From: Thalassospira sp.
GTDB taxonomy: Bacteria > Pseudomonadota > Alphaproteobacteria > Rhodospirillales > Thalassospiraceae
Direction: 5' to 3'
NCBI RefSeq assembly: GCF_002709775.1
Contig: NZ_PAQR01000056.1
Coordinates: 1 to 43,093 of the forward strand
DNA length: 43,093 nt
Each line of letters begins with the position of its first letter. Within the stretch, counting starts at the first letter, position 1. Below are positions 32,729 to 41,361 of this stretch, piece by piece. A program made the position numbers and the translations under genes. The notes under the pieces were generated by a model, which was not told the origin of the DNA, did no database searches, and saw nothing but the letters and a program-made list of their open reading frames with translations.

Positions 32729-33256
32729 ATGCGCCTGTCCTATCGCGGGGTGAAGCCCACCATCGATGAAACTGCCTTCATTGCCCCCAATGCGACCATC
32801 ATTGGCGATGTCGAAATCGGGGCGGAGACCGGCATCTGGTTTGGTTGTGTCATTCGTGGCGATGTGCATGAAATCCGCATCGGGTCGCGCACCAATATTC
32901 AGGATCTGACCATGGTGCATGTCGCCAAGGGCAAGTTTGGCACCTACATCGGCGATGATGTCACCATTGGCCATTCCGCCATCATTCATGCCTGCACGCT
33001 TGAAGATCGAAGCTTTGTCGGCATGGGGGCGACTGTCATGGATGGCTGCGTGATCGAGCAGGGCGGTATGCTGGGCGCCAATGCGCTTCTCGCACCGGGC
33101 AAACGCATTCCGGCGGGAGAGCTTTGGGCCGGTGTACCGGCGCGCAAGGTGCGCGACCTGACGCAGGAAGAAATCGAGTTCTTCAAGGTATCGGCTGATC
33201 GCTATGCCGATCTGGCACAGGAATATGTCAAATCCATCCCCGAGGATCTGGCCTGA
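32729..33256 (+). CDS. gamma-class carbonic anhydrase-like protein
   Basis: A 175-residue left-handed beta-helix protein. Hexapeptide repeats run from FIAPNATIIGDVEIG to CVIEQGGMLGANALL. The zinc histidines are visible in LTMVHVAKG and IGHSAIIHACTL. The C-terminal helix ARKVRDLTQEEIEFF completes the family pattern. It may hydrate CO2 or be a non-catalytic member such as PaaY/CaiE types. ATG 32729 is chosen with GAAAGG upstream; the frame extends 38 codons further without a site. Confidence 0.92.
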   Translation: MRLSYRGVKPTIDETAFIAPNATIIGDVEIGAETGIWFGCVIRGDVHEIRIGSRTNIQDLTMVHVAKGKFGTYIGDDVTIGHSAIIHACTLEDRSFVGMGATVMDGCVIEQGGMLGANALLAPGKRIPAGELWAGVPARKVRDLTQEEIEFFKVSADRYADLAQEYVKSIPEDLA

Positions 33257-33476
33257 GGCGCGAAAGCGCTTTCAAACGCCCATCGCCATGGCGAAATGAC
33301 CGAGGCGCGCTCGCGGAACTCTTTGACAGCGGGGCAATTTTACGCATCATCTTATGATATGAGGGTATGAAGCGTCGTTTCTGACGTATGAAGATCATCA
33401 GACACACCACCGATAAGCGCGGCAAAACGCGACAAAAATAGGTGTGCTGATCCAGACTTGGAGTGGGGTTAAACAT

Positions 33477-34283
33477 ATGACGGCCTGGCGATTATTGCCA
33501 TGCATGGTCGTGATGCTCGTTCTGTTTGCCGGGGGTATGCAAACAGGGCAGGCAGAGCCGATTAGCGATTGTTCGCGACCGCTGCTTGTTCGTGCTTCGG
33601 AAACCTATAGTCCGTTTAGCATGAAGGATGAGAACGGCTTCGCGGTTGGCATCGACAATGTCTTTATTTCCAAGGTTTTGAAATCACTCGGCTGCGACAT
33701 TCGTTTTATGTTCATGCCTTGGAAACGCTCTCTTTATGCCGTAAAGCACGGCGATGTCGACATCCTGCCATCGGCTTCCTACACCGAGGAGCGGGCAAAG
33801 TACGGTCTGTTTTCAGTACCTTACCGCAATGACGTGATCGGTTTTGTCGTGCGCAATGGCGATGCCGGGCGGATCGGGCTTTCCAGTCTGGATGATGTGA
33901 TTGCCCAGAACCTTGTGATCGGGCATGTGCGCAGTGCCTATCGCGGTGAAGCGTTTGAGGAATTCAAGAACAGCCCCGAAGGTTCCAAACATGTCAGCGA
34001 CGTCTCGGTCGGCCCGCACGGCTTGCAGTTGCTGTTGGCCAACCGGGTGGATTTGCTGCTCGGCATTCCGGCGGCCTATGTTGCGCAGGCCGAACAGCAG
34101 GGCCTTGGCAGCACCGTCGAAGAACATCCCTTTATTCTGGCACGAGAACCCGTGCGCCTTATGTTTTCGGCAAAGACCATTGCCCCGGAACTGGCGCGCA
34201 AGATCAGTGAGGCGATCTGGAAAGAAACCAAAACCGCCGAATACAAAAAGATTTACGGTAATCAGGGTGTCGACCTGAACTAG
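33477..34283 (+). CDS. second family 3 periplasmic solute-binding protein
   Basis: A 268-residue exported protein. Signal peptide MTAWRLLPCMVVMLVLFAGG, cleavage probably near GQA. LLVRASETYSPFSMKDENGFAVGIDNVFISKVLKSL and FMPWKRSLYAVKHGDVDILPSASYTEERAKY are clear SBP_bac_3 features and parallel the protein encoded at 31731-32606. ATG 33477 follows GAGTGGGG; a GTG 11 codons upstream is less likely. No permease or ATPase gene is adjacent. Same strand as the carbonic anhydrase, 220 bases away. Confidence 0.9.
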   Translation: MTAWRLLPCMVVMLVLFAGGMQTGQAEPISDCSRPLLVRASETYSPFSMKDENGFAVGIDNVFISKVLKSLGCDIRFMFMPWKRSLYAVKHGDVDILPSASYTEERAKYGLFSVPYRNDVIGFVVRNGDAGRIGLSSLDDVIAQNLVIGHVRSAYRGEAFEEFKNSPEGSKHVSDVSVGPHGLQLLLANRVDLLLGIPAAYVAQAEQQGLGSTVEEHPFILAREPVRLMFSAKTIAPELARKISEAIWKETKTAEYKKIYGNQGVDLN

Positions 34284-34433
34284 GGCGGTGCGCGGACGGG
34301 CAGCTTGGCATTGACTTTTATCAAGGCGAAGCGCAACTGTGTGGGTGTAAATGCATAGCGTTCGCGATTGCAGTGCTGTCGTGAATGTTGCTGTCACATT
34401 TTTCGCGCGCATGACCAGATCAAAGTTTTTCCG

Positions 34434-35714
34434 ATGCCTTACCAACTAAGCCGTACCCGAATTCGTTTTGCCGTTCTGACCGTCCTTTTGGGGGCGGGCG
34501 CAGGCAGTCCTGCCATGGCCGAAGATGCATCGGCAATGCTGCAGCGTCTTGCGCATGCGAATGAGTTGGCGAAAGCCGGAATATCGGAAATCGCCGCCGC
34601 ATCAGATGCCGAGACACCGTTTGCGACCAAGGCACAGCTTGGCGAGGCGCTTTATTTCGATACCAACCTGTCGGCTAATCGCACCATGTCGTGCGCGACC
34701 TGCCACGATCCGTCACTGGCGTTTCGTGATCCGCGGATTGATGTCGCAGGCGGCGCGTTTTCATTGGGTGATGACGGCAAAAGCCTTGGGGACCGGAATG
34801 CGCCGACAGCGGCCTACGCCAAGTTTTCCCCGTCATTCCATGTCCGTGAAGATGGCGTTGCCGTAGGCGGGCAGTTCTGGGACGGGCGGGCGATGGATCT
34901 GGCCGAGCAAGCCGGTGGGCCGCCGCTTAACCCGATTGAAATGGGCATGCCTGATAAGGCCAGCGTGGTTGAGCGCCTGCGCGAGGACGACGATTATGTT
35001 GCAGGCTTCAAGGCGCTGTTTGGCGAAGATGTCTGGTCGGATAGCGATCAGGCCTATGCCGCTATGACCAAGGCAATTGCCGCCTTCGAGGAAGACGATC
35101 AGTTCGCACCATTCGATAGCAAATATGACTGGTTCCTGCGCGGTGAATACAAAATGACGCCGCAGGAAGAGCTTGGCCGTGTCCTGTTCTTTTCGCAGCA
35201 ATTCACCAACTGCAACACCTGCCACATGCTTAAAACCAGCCCGACGGCAGAAGGCGAAACCTTCACCAATTACGAGTTCCACAATATCGGGGTGCCGCGC
35301 AACGTTGCGACGCGTGATGTTTTGAAGAAGGACGTCGCATTTACCGATAACGGCTTGCTTGATAATGCTGCCATAGAAGACCCGGCCTATCGCGGCAAAT
35401 ACAAAACCCCGTCACTGCGCAACGTCGCGGTGACCGGGCCTTATATGCATAACGGCGTCTTTGCCGATCTTGAGACAGTTGTCAGGTTCTATAACAAATA
35501 TAACAGCAAGGCCGAGATCAATCAGACCAACCCGGAAACGGGCGCGCCGTGGGGTGAGCCGGAAGTTTTGGAAACCATATCGCTGACCGAGCTTGAAAAG
35601 GGCGATGCGCTTGATAGCCAGCGAATTGATGCGATTGTGGCCTTCCTGAAAACACTGACCGATGCGCGTTATGAGCCGCTGCTGGACAAGCAGGAAACCG
35701 CAAGCAGCAACTAG
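34434..35714 (+). CDS. di-haem cytochrome c peroxidase family protein
   Basis: A 426-residue periplasmic protein with signal peptide (cleavage near AMA, residue 29). Two haem c motifs are present: CATCH at Cys87-His91 and CNTCH at Cys260-His264. Other family marks are LGEALYFDTNLSANRTMSC, GQFWDGRA, YKTPSLRNVAVTGPYMHNGVF and AFLKTLTD at the C-terminus. It reduces H2O2 using electrons from cytochromes, or is a MauG-like relative. ATG 34434 is chosen over a 22-codon extension without signal-peptide character. Its stop is only 3 bases from the stop of the converging gene. Confidence 0.93.
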   Translation: MPYQLSRTRIRFAVLTVLLGAGAGSPAMAEDASAMLQRLAHANELAKAGISEIAAASDAETPFATKAQLGEALYFDTNLSANRTMSCATCHDPSLAFRDPRIDVAGGAFSLGDDGKSLGDRNAPTAAYAKFSPSFHVREDGVAVGGQFWDGRAMDLAEQAGGPPLNPIEMGMPDKASVVERLREDDDYVAGFKALFGEDVWSDSDQAYAAMTKAIAAFEEDDQFAPFDSKYDWFLRGEYKMTPQEELGRVLFFSQQFTNCNTCHMLKTSPTAEGETFTNYEFHNIGVPRNVATRDVLKKDVAFTDNGLLDNAAIEDPAYRGKYKTPSLRNVAVTGPYMHNGVFADLETVVRFYNKYNSKAEINQTNPETGAPWGEPEVLETISLTELEKGDALDSQRIDAIVAFLKTLTDARYEPLLDKQETASSN

Positions 35715-35717
35715 GTC

Positions 35718-36590
35718 CTAGCGTTTCAGGGTTTCGATCACCGCACTTTGTGCCAGATCGCCGAAGCCTTCTTTGGTGGCTGTTTCAAATACGCCACTGG
35801 CGGCCTTTCCGACCGGAAGGGAAAGGCCGTATTCCTCGACCAGTTTCATGGCGTAGCTGGCATCCTTGCTGCGCAGGCCCGTGGTGAAGTGAATGCCTTC
35901 GTTGTGGTTGCCACTGAGCAGGCCGGGCATGACCATAAGGCCGGTCGGGCTGGCATTGGCGCCAATTTCAAAGGTTTCTGCGACTTTGTTGCCATCCAGT
36001 CCGGCTTTTTGCGCAACCGCGACCAGCTCTGCGGCAGCGGCGATATGAACAGCGCCCAAAAGGTTGTGCATCAGTTTGTAAACCGTCCCCGCACCAACCG
36101 GGCCGAAATGAACGATCTTCCGGCCGGTTGCTTCCATAAGCGGGTGGGCACGTTCGAGGTCATCATTGGCCGCACCAATCAGGAAAATGGTGTTGCCCAA
36201 CTCGACGTCGGCGGGAACGCCGATCACGGGTGCATCGATATATCGGCAGCCGGCGGCTTCGATCTGCTTGGATAGTTCCAAAACAAACGCATGCGAAAGG
36301 GTCGAGCATTCAATCGCCAGCGCGCCTTTATCCATTGCTGCCAACGCACCCTCATTACCCAGCCAGACAGCTTCGGCAGCGGTGTCATCGGCCATAAAGG
36401 AAATCACGGTATCGCAGTTTCTGGCGACCTCGGCCGGGCTTGCGCAGGCAGTGGCGCCCAGTGCAACAAGCGGATCAATCTTGACCGGGTTTCTGTTCCA
36501 GACTTTGACTGTGAAGCCATGTGAAAGCAGGCGCTTGATCATTGCTGATGCCATACGCCCCGCGCCGAGAAAACCGATTGTCTGTTGCAT
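35718..36590 (-). CDS. 3-hydroxyisobutyrate dehydrogenase-family protein
   Basis: A 290-residue NAD(P)-dependent beta-hydroxyacid dehydrogenase. IGFLGAGRMASAMIKRLL (nucleotide loop), VISFMADDTAAEAVW, GTVYKLMHNLLGAVHI with the catalytic Lys, and LRSKDASYAMKLVEEYG. The substrate motif DAPVIGVPADVELG departs from the usual DAPVSGG, so the hydroxyacid is uncertain. ATG 36590 (MQQTIGFLG) is chosen; the open frame runs 49 codons further, into the opposite gene's start. Converges with the peroxidase gene (3-base gap) and diverges from the exported protein. Confidence 0.9.
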   Translation of the reverse strand: MQQTIGFLGAGRMASAMIKRLLSHGFTVKVWNRNPVKIDPLVALGATACASPAEVARNCDTVISFMADDTAAEAVWLGNEGALAAMDKGALAIECSTLSHAFVLELSKQIEAAGCRYIDAPVIGVPADVELGNTIFLIGAANDDLERAHPLMEATGRKIVHFGPVGAGTVYKLMHNLLGAVHIAAAAELVAVAQKAGLDGNKVAETFEIGANASPTGLMVMPGLLSGNHNEGIHFTTGLRSKDASYAMKLVEEYGLSLPVGKAASGVFETATKEGFGDLAQSAVIETLKR

Positions 36591-36723
36591 GCCGAATTCG
36601 TTTCCGATGTCTGGTGTCTGATAATGTGGTGTTTGATTAAAGCAGCAGTTTGCCATCAATACACCATTGTCCTGTCCTGAATTAAAGGGATTATGGTGCC
36701 GCGATTGAAAACAGGGAAAGCAT

Positions 36724-37566
36724 GTGAAGAGAAGCAAGGTTGTTTATGCCGCAATCATGATGGCGGGCATGTCATTGTGGTCCCAAGGCGCGTCGGCGGA
36801 TTATATGCGCGGCGCACTAACCGCCGATGACAGTGGCCAGTTCTATTGCGAGGCTGCGAAGAACTGGTGTTTCGGGCTGGCGTCCGTGCAAGAAGATGCG
36901 GAGGGCAAAAGCGCGCCTGTTCTGGTCGTCATACATGAAGGCAACGAAATTGCCCGGCAGAAAATTGTTCTTGCCGATGCCAGCGAGGAGGAAGTTTTTG
37001 GTTGGCAGAAAACCGCCATCTGGCAAGCATGGATTTCCGGTCCCGCGCAGAGCGCACCTTTTCTGATTGGCATCACGCGGACCACCTCGGTTGGATATTC
37101 CGGTGGTGGGGCATCTGTTTCGATGCTGTCCCTTGTCCGGGTTGATCCCGGTGCCATGGACGCGAAAACACAGCGCCCGCCAAGCTTTGACGTGGTCGGG
37201 ATGCTGCCGATCCAGTCATCGAAAATGATCCGCGCCTGTTTTAGCGAGCAGGACGTGCTGGACCGCCAGGAACACTGCCATGATGTCTATGAGTTTGATG
37301 CCGATATCACGCCGATCCGGCTGGGCGATGGGGAAGGGATGGATGACTTGCCAGCCCTGCAGTATCAGGCACGCGCATCGAAATTCCCGCGATGGGCTGA
37401 TCTGACGAAAGACTCAACGACCATGCCACCACTTGAGGCACAGGATCTGGTCGCAGCCCCGGACCCGGATTGCAGCTTTGATCGGGTGTTGGGTTTTGAT
37501 AGCGATGCGCGGACCTATCAGATCGACATTCCGGCTGACGACTGCAGCACCTATTGGGTGCCATAG
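36724..37566 (+). CDS. exported protein of unknown function
   Basis: A 280-residue protein starting at GTG 36724 after an AGGGAAAG site. Signal peptide MKRSKVVYAAIMMAGMSLWSQ, likely cut after ASA. The mature part has six or more Cys residues (YCEAAKNWCFG, RACFSEQ, EHCHDVYE, DCSFDR, DDCSTYW), which suggests several disulfides in the periplasm or cell surface. No domain recognised. A bidirectional terminator follows. Confidence 0.82.
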   Translation: MKRSKVVYAAIMMAGMSLWSQGASADYMRGALTADDSGQFYCEAAKNWCFGLASVQEDAEGKSAPVLVVIHEGNEIARQKIVLADASEEEVFGWQKTAIWQAWISGPAQSAPFLIGITRTTSVGYSGGGASVSMLSLVRVDPGAMDAKTQRPPSFDVVGMLPIQSSKMIRACFSEQDVLDRQEHCHDVYEFDADITPIRLGDGEGMDDLPALQYQARASKFPRWADLTKDSTTMPPLEAQDLVAAPDPDCSFDRVLGFDSDARTYQIDIPADDCSTYWVP

Positions 37567-37588
37567 GGCGGAAAAGCCCGCTACAAAA

Positions 37589-37623
37589 CAAAGACGCGCA
37601 GTTTGATCGCTGCGCGTCTTTTT
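37589..37623. terminator. bidirectional terminator between an exported protein gene and phaC
   Basis: An 11-base-pair stem (AAGACGCGCAG with CTGCGCGTCTT), 8-base loop, TTTTT on the plus side. The minus side is A/C-rich (weaker). Confidence 0.88.
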
Positions 37624-37652
37624 GGTTTGTCCGGTGCGGTGGCCAATTGTCG

Positions 37653-39455
37653 TTACGACAGGGTCACCTTGACATACTCGCCCGGTGCCGGACCAAGCAC
37701 CTTGAGCTTTCCATCGCCCGGTTTGCGGGCATCGACCTTGCCACCGGCACGGCGGCCGACCCAATTTTGCCAGTCGGTCCACCAGGACCCGTCATGCTGG
37801 GCGGCCTTGGCCATCCAGTCTTCGGGGTTGGCCGGATTGCGGTTATAGGTCCAGTAGCAATATTTCTTGGCGGCCGGCGGATTGACGACACCGGCGATAT
37901 GGCCCGATGCCGACAGGACGAATTTGACCTGGCCCGACATCAACTGGGTGCCGGCATAGGTCGCCTGCCATGGCGCGATATGGTCTTCGCGGGTGGACAG
38001 GAAATAGACCGGTACCTTGATATCGCGCAGATCAATCGGCTCGCCGAACATCTTGATGCCGCCCGGTTCGCGCAGCAGGTTCTTGTTGTACATGTTGCGC
38101 AGATAGAAGCTGTGCATCGCCTTGGGCATGCGGGTGGAATCGGAATTCCAGTACAACAGATCAAACGGGAACGGATCCTTGCCCAGCATGTAGTTGGACA
38201 CCACGAACGACCAGATCAGGTCATTGGCGCGCAGCATGTTAAACGACATCGCCATGTCGCGGCCATCCAGATAGCCTTCCTTCGACATGTTGCGTTCCAG
38301 GCTTTCGATCTGTTCATCATCAACAAAGACAGAAAGCTCGCCCGGTTTTTCAAAGTCTGTCAGCGTGGTCAGGAAGGTTGCCGACTTGATCCGTTCATCC
38401 CCGACTTTGGCCATATAGGCAAGGGTCGAGCTGAGCAACGTACCGCCAAGGCAATAGCCAATCGCGTTGACTTCCTTCTCGCCGGTGGCCTTTTCGATCA
38501 TATCAAGGGCGGCAAGGATGCCCTCCTTGGCGTAATCTTCGAATGATTTTTCGGCCAGTTTGCTGTCCGGGTTGACCCAGGAGAGCACAAACACCGTGTG
38601 GCCCTGATCAACGGCCCATTTGATGAAGGAGTTTTCCGGGCGCAGATCAAGAATGTAATATTTGTTGATCCATGGCGGAACGATCACAAGAGGGCGTTTG
38701 GCGACCTTGTCGGTGCTGGGCGTGTATTGCAGAAGCTCCATCAACGGCGTCTTGCCGATCACCGATCCTTCGGTGGTGGCGACGTTTTCGCCAACCTTGA
38801 AAGCATCAAGGTCGGTCATGCGGATCTGAAGCTTGCCCTTGCCGCGTTCAAGATCACCCAGCAGGTTCTGCAAACCCTTCAGCAGGTTTTCACCACCGGT
38901 TTCAATCGTGGTGCGCAGCACTTCCGGGTTGGTCATCAGGAAGTTGGTTGGCGAAATCGCATCGACGAATTGGCGGGGATAGAATTCGACCTTCTGGGCG
39001 GTTTTGTCATCAAGCCCGTCGACGTCATGGACAACGTTTTGCATCCATTGAGAGGACAGCAAATATGACTGCTTGATGAAATCAAACAGCTCGTTGTTTT
39101 CCCATGCCTCGTCACGGAATCGACGATCGCCCTTTTGCGGGGAGACGACCGGTTCGGCTTCTTCGCCCAGCATACGCAGCGTCGTGTTGTGCCAAAGCGT
39201 ATAATATTGCTGCCAGAGTTCCATCTGCGCTTCGACGAGCTTGACCGGATTTTGCATCATATGCGTGGTCAATTCAGCGAAGGCGGAGCCGATATTAAGC
39301 GGATCCGGGTCCGAGATTTCCGGGTCTTCTGCCTGTTTTGCAAGGAAGTCAGAGACAAGTCGTTGACTTCTTTCGGCAATTTCTGCCATTGCTGCAGAGA
39401 GCTTTTCGGGATCCGGATGTTTGTTTTCAGTTTCGATGGCCTGTTGATCGCTCAT
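37653..39455 (-). CDS. phaC: class I poly(3-hydroxyalkanoate) synthase
   Basis: A 600-residue polymerase that forms PHB-type polymer from 3-hydroxyacyl-CoA on granule surfaces. The lipase-like box is AIGYCLGGTL with nucleophile Cys335. The Asp is in STREDHIAPW and the His in LSASGHIAGVVNPP. The N-terminal part has LVEAQMELWQQYYTLW and PWINKYYILDLRPENSF. Length and single-subunit form fit class I. AAGGGAA precedes ATG 39455. No phaA, phaB, phaR or phasin gene is present within the window. It is divergent from an OmpA lipoprotein gene, with a TTGC/GCAA dyad 62 bases upstream. Confidence 0.96.
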   Translation of the reverse strand: MSDQQAIETENKHPDPEKLSAAMAEIAERSQRLVSDFLAKQAEDPEISDPDPLNIGSAFAELTTHMMQNPVKLVEAQMELWQQYYTLWHNTTLRMLGEEAEPVVSPQKGDRRFRDEAWENNELFDFIKQSYLLSSQWMQNVVHDVDGLDDKTAQKVEFYPRQFVDAISPTNFLMTNPEVLRTTIETGGENLLKGLQNLLGDLERGKGKLQIRMTDLDAFKVGENVATTEGSVIGKTPLMELLQYTPSTDKVAKRPLVIVPPWINKYYILDLRPENSFIKWAVDQGHTVFVLSWVNPDSKLAEKSFEDYAKEGILAALDMIEKATGEKEVNAIGYCLGGTLLSSTLAYMAKVGDERIKSATFLTTLTDFEKPGELSVFVDDEQIESLERNMSKEGYLDGRDMAMSFNMLRANDLIWSFVVSNYMLGKDPFPFDLLYWNSDSTRMPKAMHSFYLRNMYNKNLLREPGGIKMFGEPIDLRDIKVPVYFLSTREDHIAPWQATYAGTQLMSGQVKFVLSASGHIAGVVNPPAAKKYCYWTYNRNPANPEDWMAKAAQHDGSWWTDWQNWVGRRAGGKVDARKPGDGKLKVLGPAPGEYVKVTLS

Positions 39456-39516
39456 GGGGCATTCCCTTATGATACCGCCGCAGGATACTTCGTAACTTCA
39501 GAACGTTTTGGCGTCT

Positions 39517-39530
39517 TTGCAATATCGCAA
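39517..39530 (-). promoter_or_regulatory. TTGC-N6-GCAA dyad upstream of phaC
   Basis: TTGCAATATCGCAA lies 62 bases before the phaC start. TGC-rich sites are reported for the alphaproteobacterial PHA regulator PhaR; the exact spacing here has not been compared with a consensus. The rest of the 39456-39717 spacer shows no gene. Confidence 0.3.
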
Positions 39531-39717
39531 GACTTTTGACGTTTTATGTTCCGGGTATCCGATTGACGTTCCGGGTTGAAACTTTGCTTGATCCCAAGCT
39601 TATCATGGCCTTAGCCTAGCGCGTCGTTTAGGGGTAGTACAAGAATTATAAGGTGACGTTTTTGCGGAATATTTTGATGCAGGCGTCGTCCAACTGAATT
39701 TGGAGCAGCGAAAACAA

Positions 39718-41031
39718 ATGGGCGTTCTGAAATCAACGACCGGGCAGGGGTCGTGGCAGGAGACTGCAAGGGGAAAGCTGCGGGCATTGCTGCAGACGGG
39801 GTCTGCCCTGGCTGTGGTGCTGACACTTGGCGCCTGTTCTTCTGTTCCTGATGCGATCAACCCGGTTGAGTGGGGCAAATCCGTCGGTGACATGTTTGAT
39901 GGCGAAGACGAAGAAGCCGCCGTCAAATCCGACGAAGCGATCCCGGGGGAAGACGGGGAATACCCAAGCCTTTCAGACACGCCAGCCAAACCGGTTGTCA
40001 CCGGCGATGCCGAACGTGATGCGCTGGTTGCCGGTCTGGCAGCCGACCGCCAGAATGCCCAGTATGAACAGGGTGGCCGCCGTCAAAGCAGCCCGCCTGT
40101 CAATGCGCTTCAGACCGCACCTGCTGCACCGGCGTCGCAGCCCGTGATCAATCCGGCCCCGACCACACCGGTCACAAGCAGTGCGATGGCCGATGCCGGA
40201 ACCGCTGCCGCTGCGACGGCAACCACCAGTGCTGTAACCTCTGCACCAAGCGGTTCTTCGATTGCCGATGAATGGAATGCCAAGTCGGCTGCAAGCGGCC
40301 CGGTTCCGACACCGGAAGCCCCGCCTGCCGCACCGAGCGCAGCACAGGGTGATGCACGCGCGCAGCAGCTTGCCGTTTATGAAGCAGCCCAAGGGGCCGA
40401 TGTAACGCCGTCTGGTGATCCGGTCATGGATCAGTATCAGCGCCGTCTGGCCGAAGGTCAGGGCGTATTTGCCAACGAACCGGCAACCCCATCGGCACAG
40501 GAATTTGATTATTCCGTGTATTCCGACAATGGCGCCGTGATTGTCGATGAAAGCCAGTTTGGCGGTGCAGAGCCGATGTATGGCGACTCCGCATCCTATG
40601 ACATGACGGTCACCAATGATGCGCTGGCATCGCGCCTTGGTGTGCACTCGATCGATCAGGCTGGCCCGGCTGTCAGTGAAGTGCAGATCGCACAGATCCA
40701 GTTCGGTCATGGTTCGACCAACCTTGGCGGTGCGGATTACAATGTTCTTGAACAGGTTGCCGCGACCTGGCAGCAGACCAGCGGCTTTATCCGCGTGATC
40801 GGTCATGCGTCGATGCGCACTGGCAATATGTCGCTTGAACAGCATCTGGCGGTTAACCGTCGCGTGTCCGAAGGTCGTGCTGCGGCTGTGGTATCGCGCC
40901 TGCTGTCGCTGGGTGTCAGCCCGGATGCGATCTTTGTCGGTGCCGATGGCTCGGCCGATCCGCGCTACTATGAAGGCGTTCCTGCCGGTGAAGCCGGTAA
41001 CCGCCGTGTCGAGATTTATCTGGATTACTGA
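39718..41031 (+). CDS. OmpA-family lipoprotein with long Ala/Pro-rich linker
   Basis: A 437-residue outer-membrane lipoprotein. The signal peptide is preceded by about 20 residues and ends LTLGACSS with lipidated Cys40. An acidic patch follows (FDGEDEEAAVKSDEA), then about 170 residues rich in Ala, Pro, Thr and Ser (about 100-230). The C-terminus is OmpA_C: IQFGHGSTNLGGADYN, VIGHASMR, LAVNRRVSEGRAAAVVSRL and NRRVEIYLDY. ATG 39718 is used because GGAGCAG lies 10 bases upstream and would sit inside the longer TTG-started frame. Terminator follows. Confidence 0.9.
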   Translation: MGVLKSTTGQGSWQETARGKLRALLQTGSALAVVLTLGACSSVPDAINPVEWGKSVGDMFDGEDEEAAVKSDEAIPGEDGEYPSLSDTPAKPVVTGDAERDALVAGLAADRQNAQYEQGGRRQSSPPVNALQTAPAAPASQPVINPAPTTPVTSSAMADAGTAAAATATTSAVTSAPSGSSIADEWNAKSAASGPVPTPEAPPAAPSAAQGDARAQQLAVYEAAQGADVTPSGDPVMDQYQRRLAEGQGVFANEPATPSAQEFDYSVYSDNGAVIVDESQFGGAEPMYGDSASYDMTVTNDALASRLGVHSIDQAGPAVSEVQIAQIQFGHGSTNLGGADYNVLEQVAATWQQTSGFIRVIGHASMRTGNMSLEQHLAVNRRVSEGRAAAVVSRLLSLGVSPDAIFVGADGSADPRYYEGVPAGEAGNRRVEIYLDY

Positions 41032-41065
41032 TCACCTCGATCAGACGAATTCAGGGCCTTACAGC

Positions 41066-41098
41066 AAAACGCGGAAGGATTTCTCCTTCCGCGTTTTT
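41066..41098 (+). terminator. rho-independent terminator of the OmpA lipoprotein gene
   Basis: A 12-base-pair stem (AACGCGGAAGGA with TCCTTCCGCGTT), TTTC loop and five T. Confidence 0.93.
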
Positions 41099-41361
41099 GC
41101 GTTTGGGGCCGAGCGTGTGCGGAAAAGACCCGGTTTGTGCCGTCAATCTGTCGTCACTCGGTCCCGCGGATGCCGCAAATCGCGTTTATGCGTAGTTTCC
41201 GCACATTAATTCGTTGTGTCCGATTTCAAGAAACGGTAGATCATTCGAATTGTACGCTATTAATGGCCTGAATATCGGGCCTTAACGCAACTTTTGGAAA
41301 TTCAAGGATGTGCTTTTCGCATAAAATTCGAATTTCGGCAATTTGACGAGGAAACAGGATA
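41099..41361 (+). other. intergenic region before the aminotransferase gene
   Basis: No gene or RNA seen. A short GGCC-N9-GGCC pair at 41263-41279 could form a 4-bp stem. GAGGAAACAGG at 41348-41358 is the ribosome site for the downstream gene. The promoter is not identified. Confidence 0.5.

Noticed and set aside
37554..38546. A 330-residue plus-strand open frame over phaC
   Set aside because: It is antisense to the catalytic domain of PHA synthase and has no family features.
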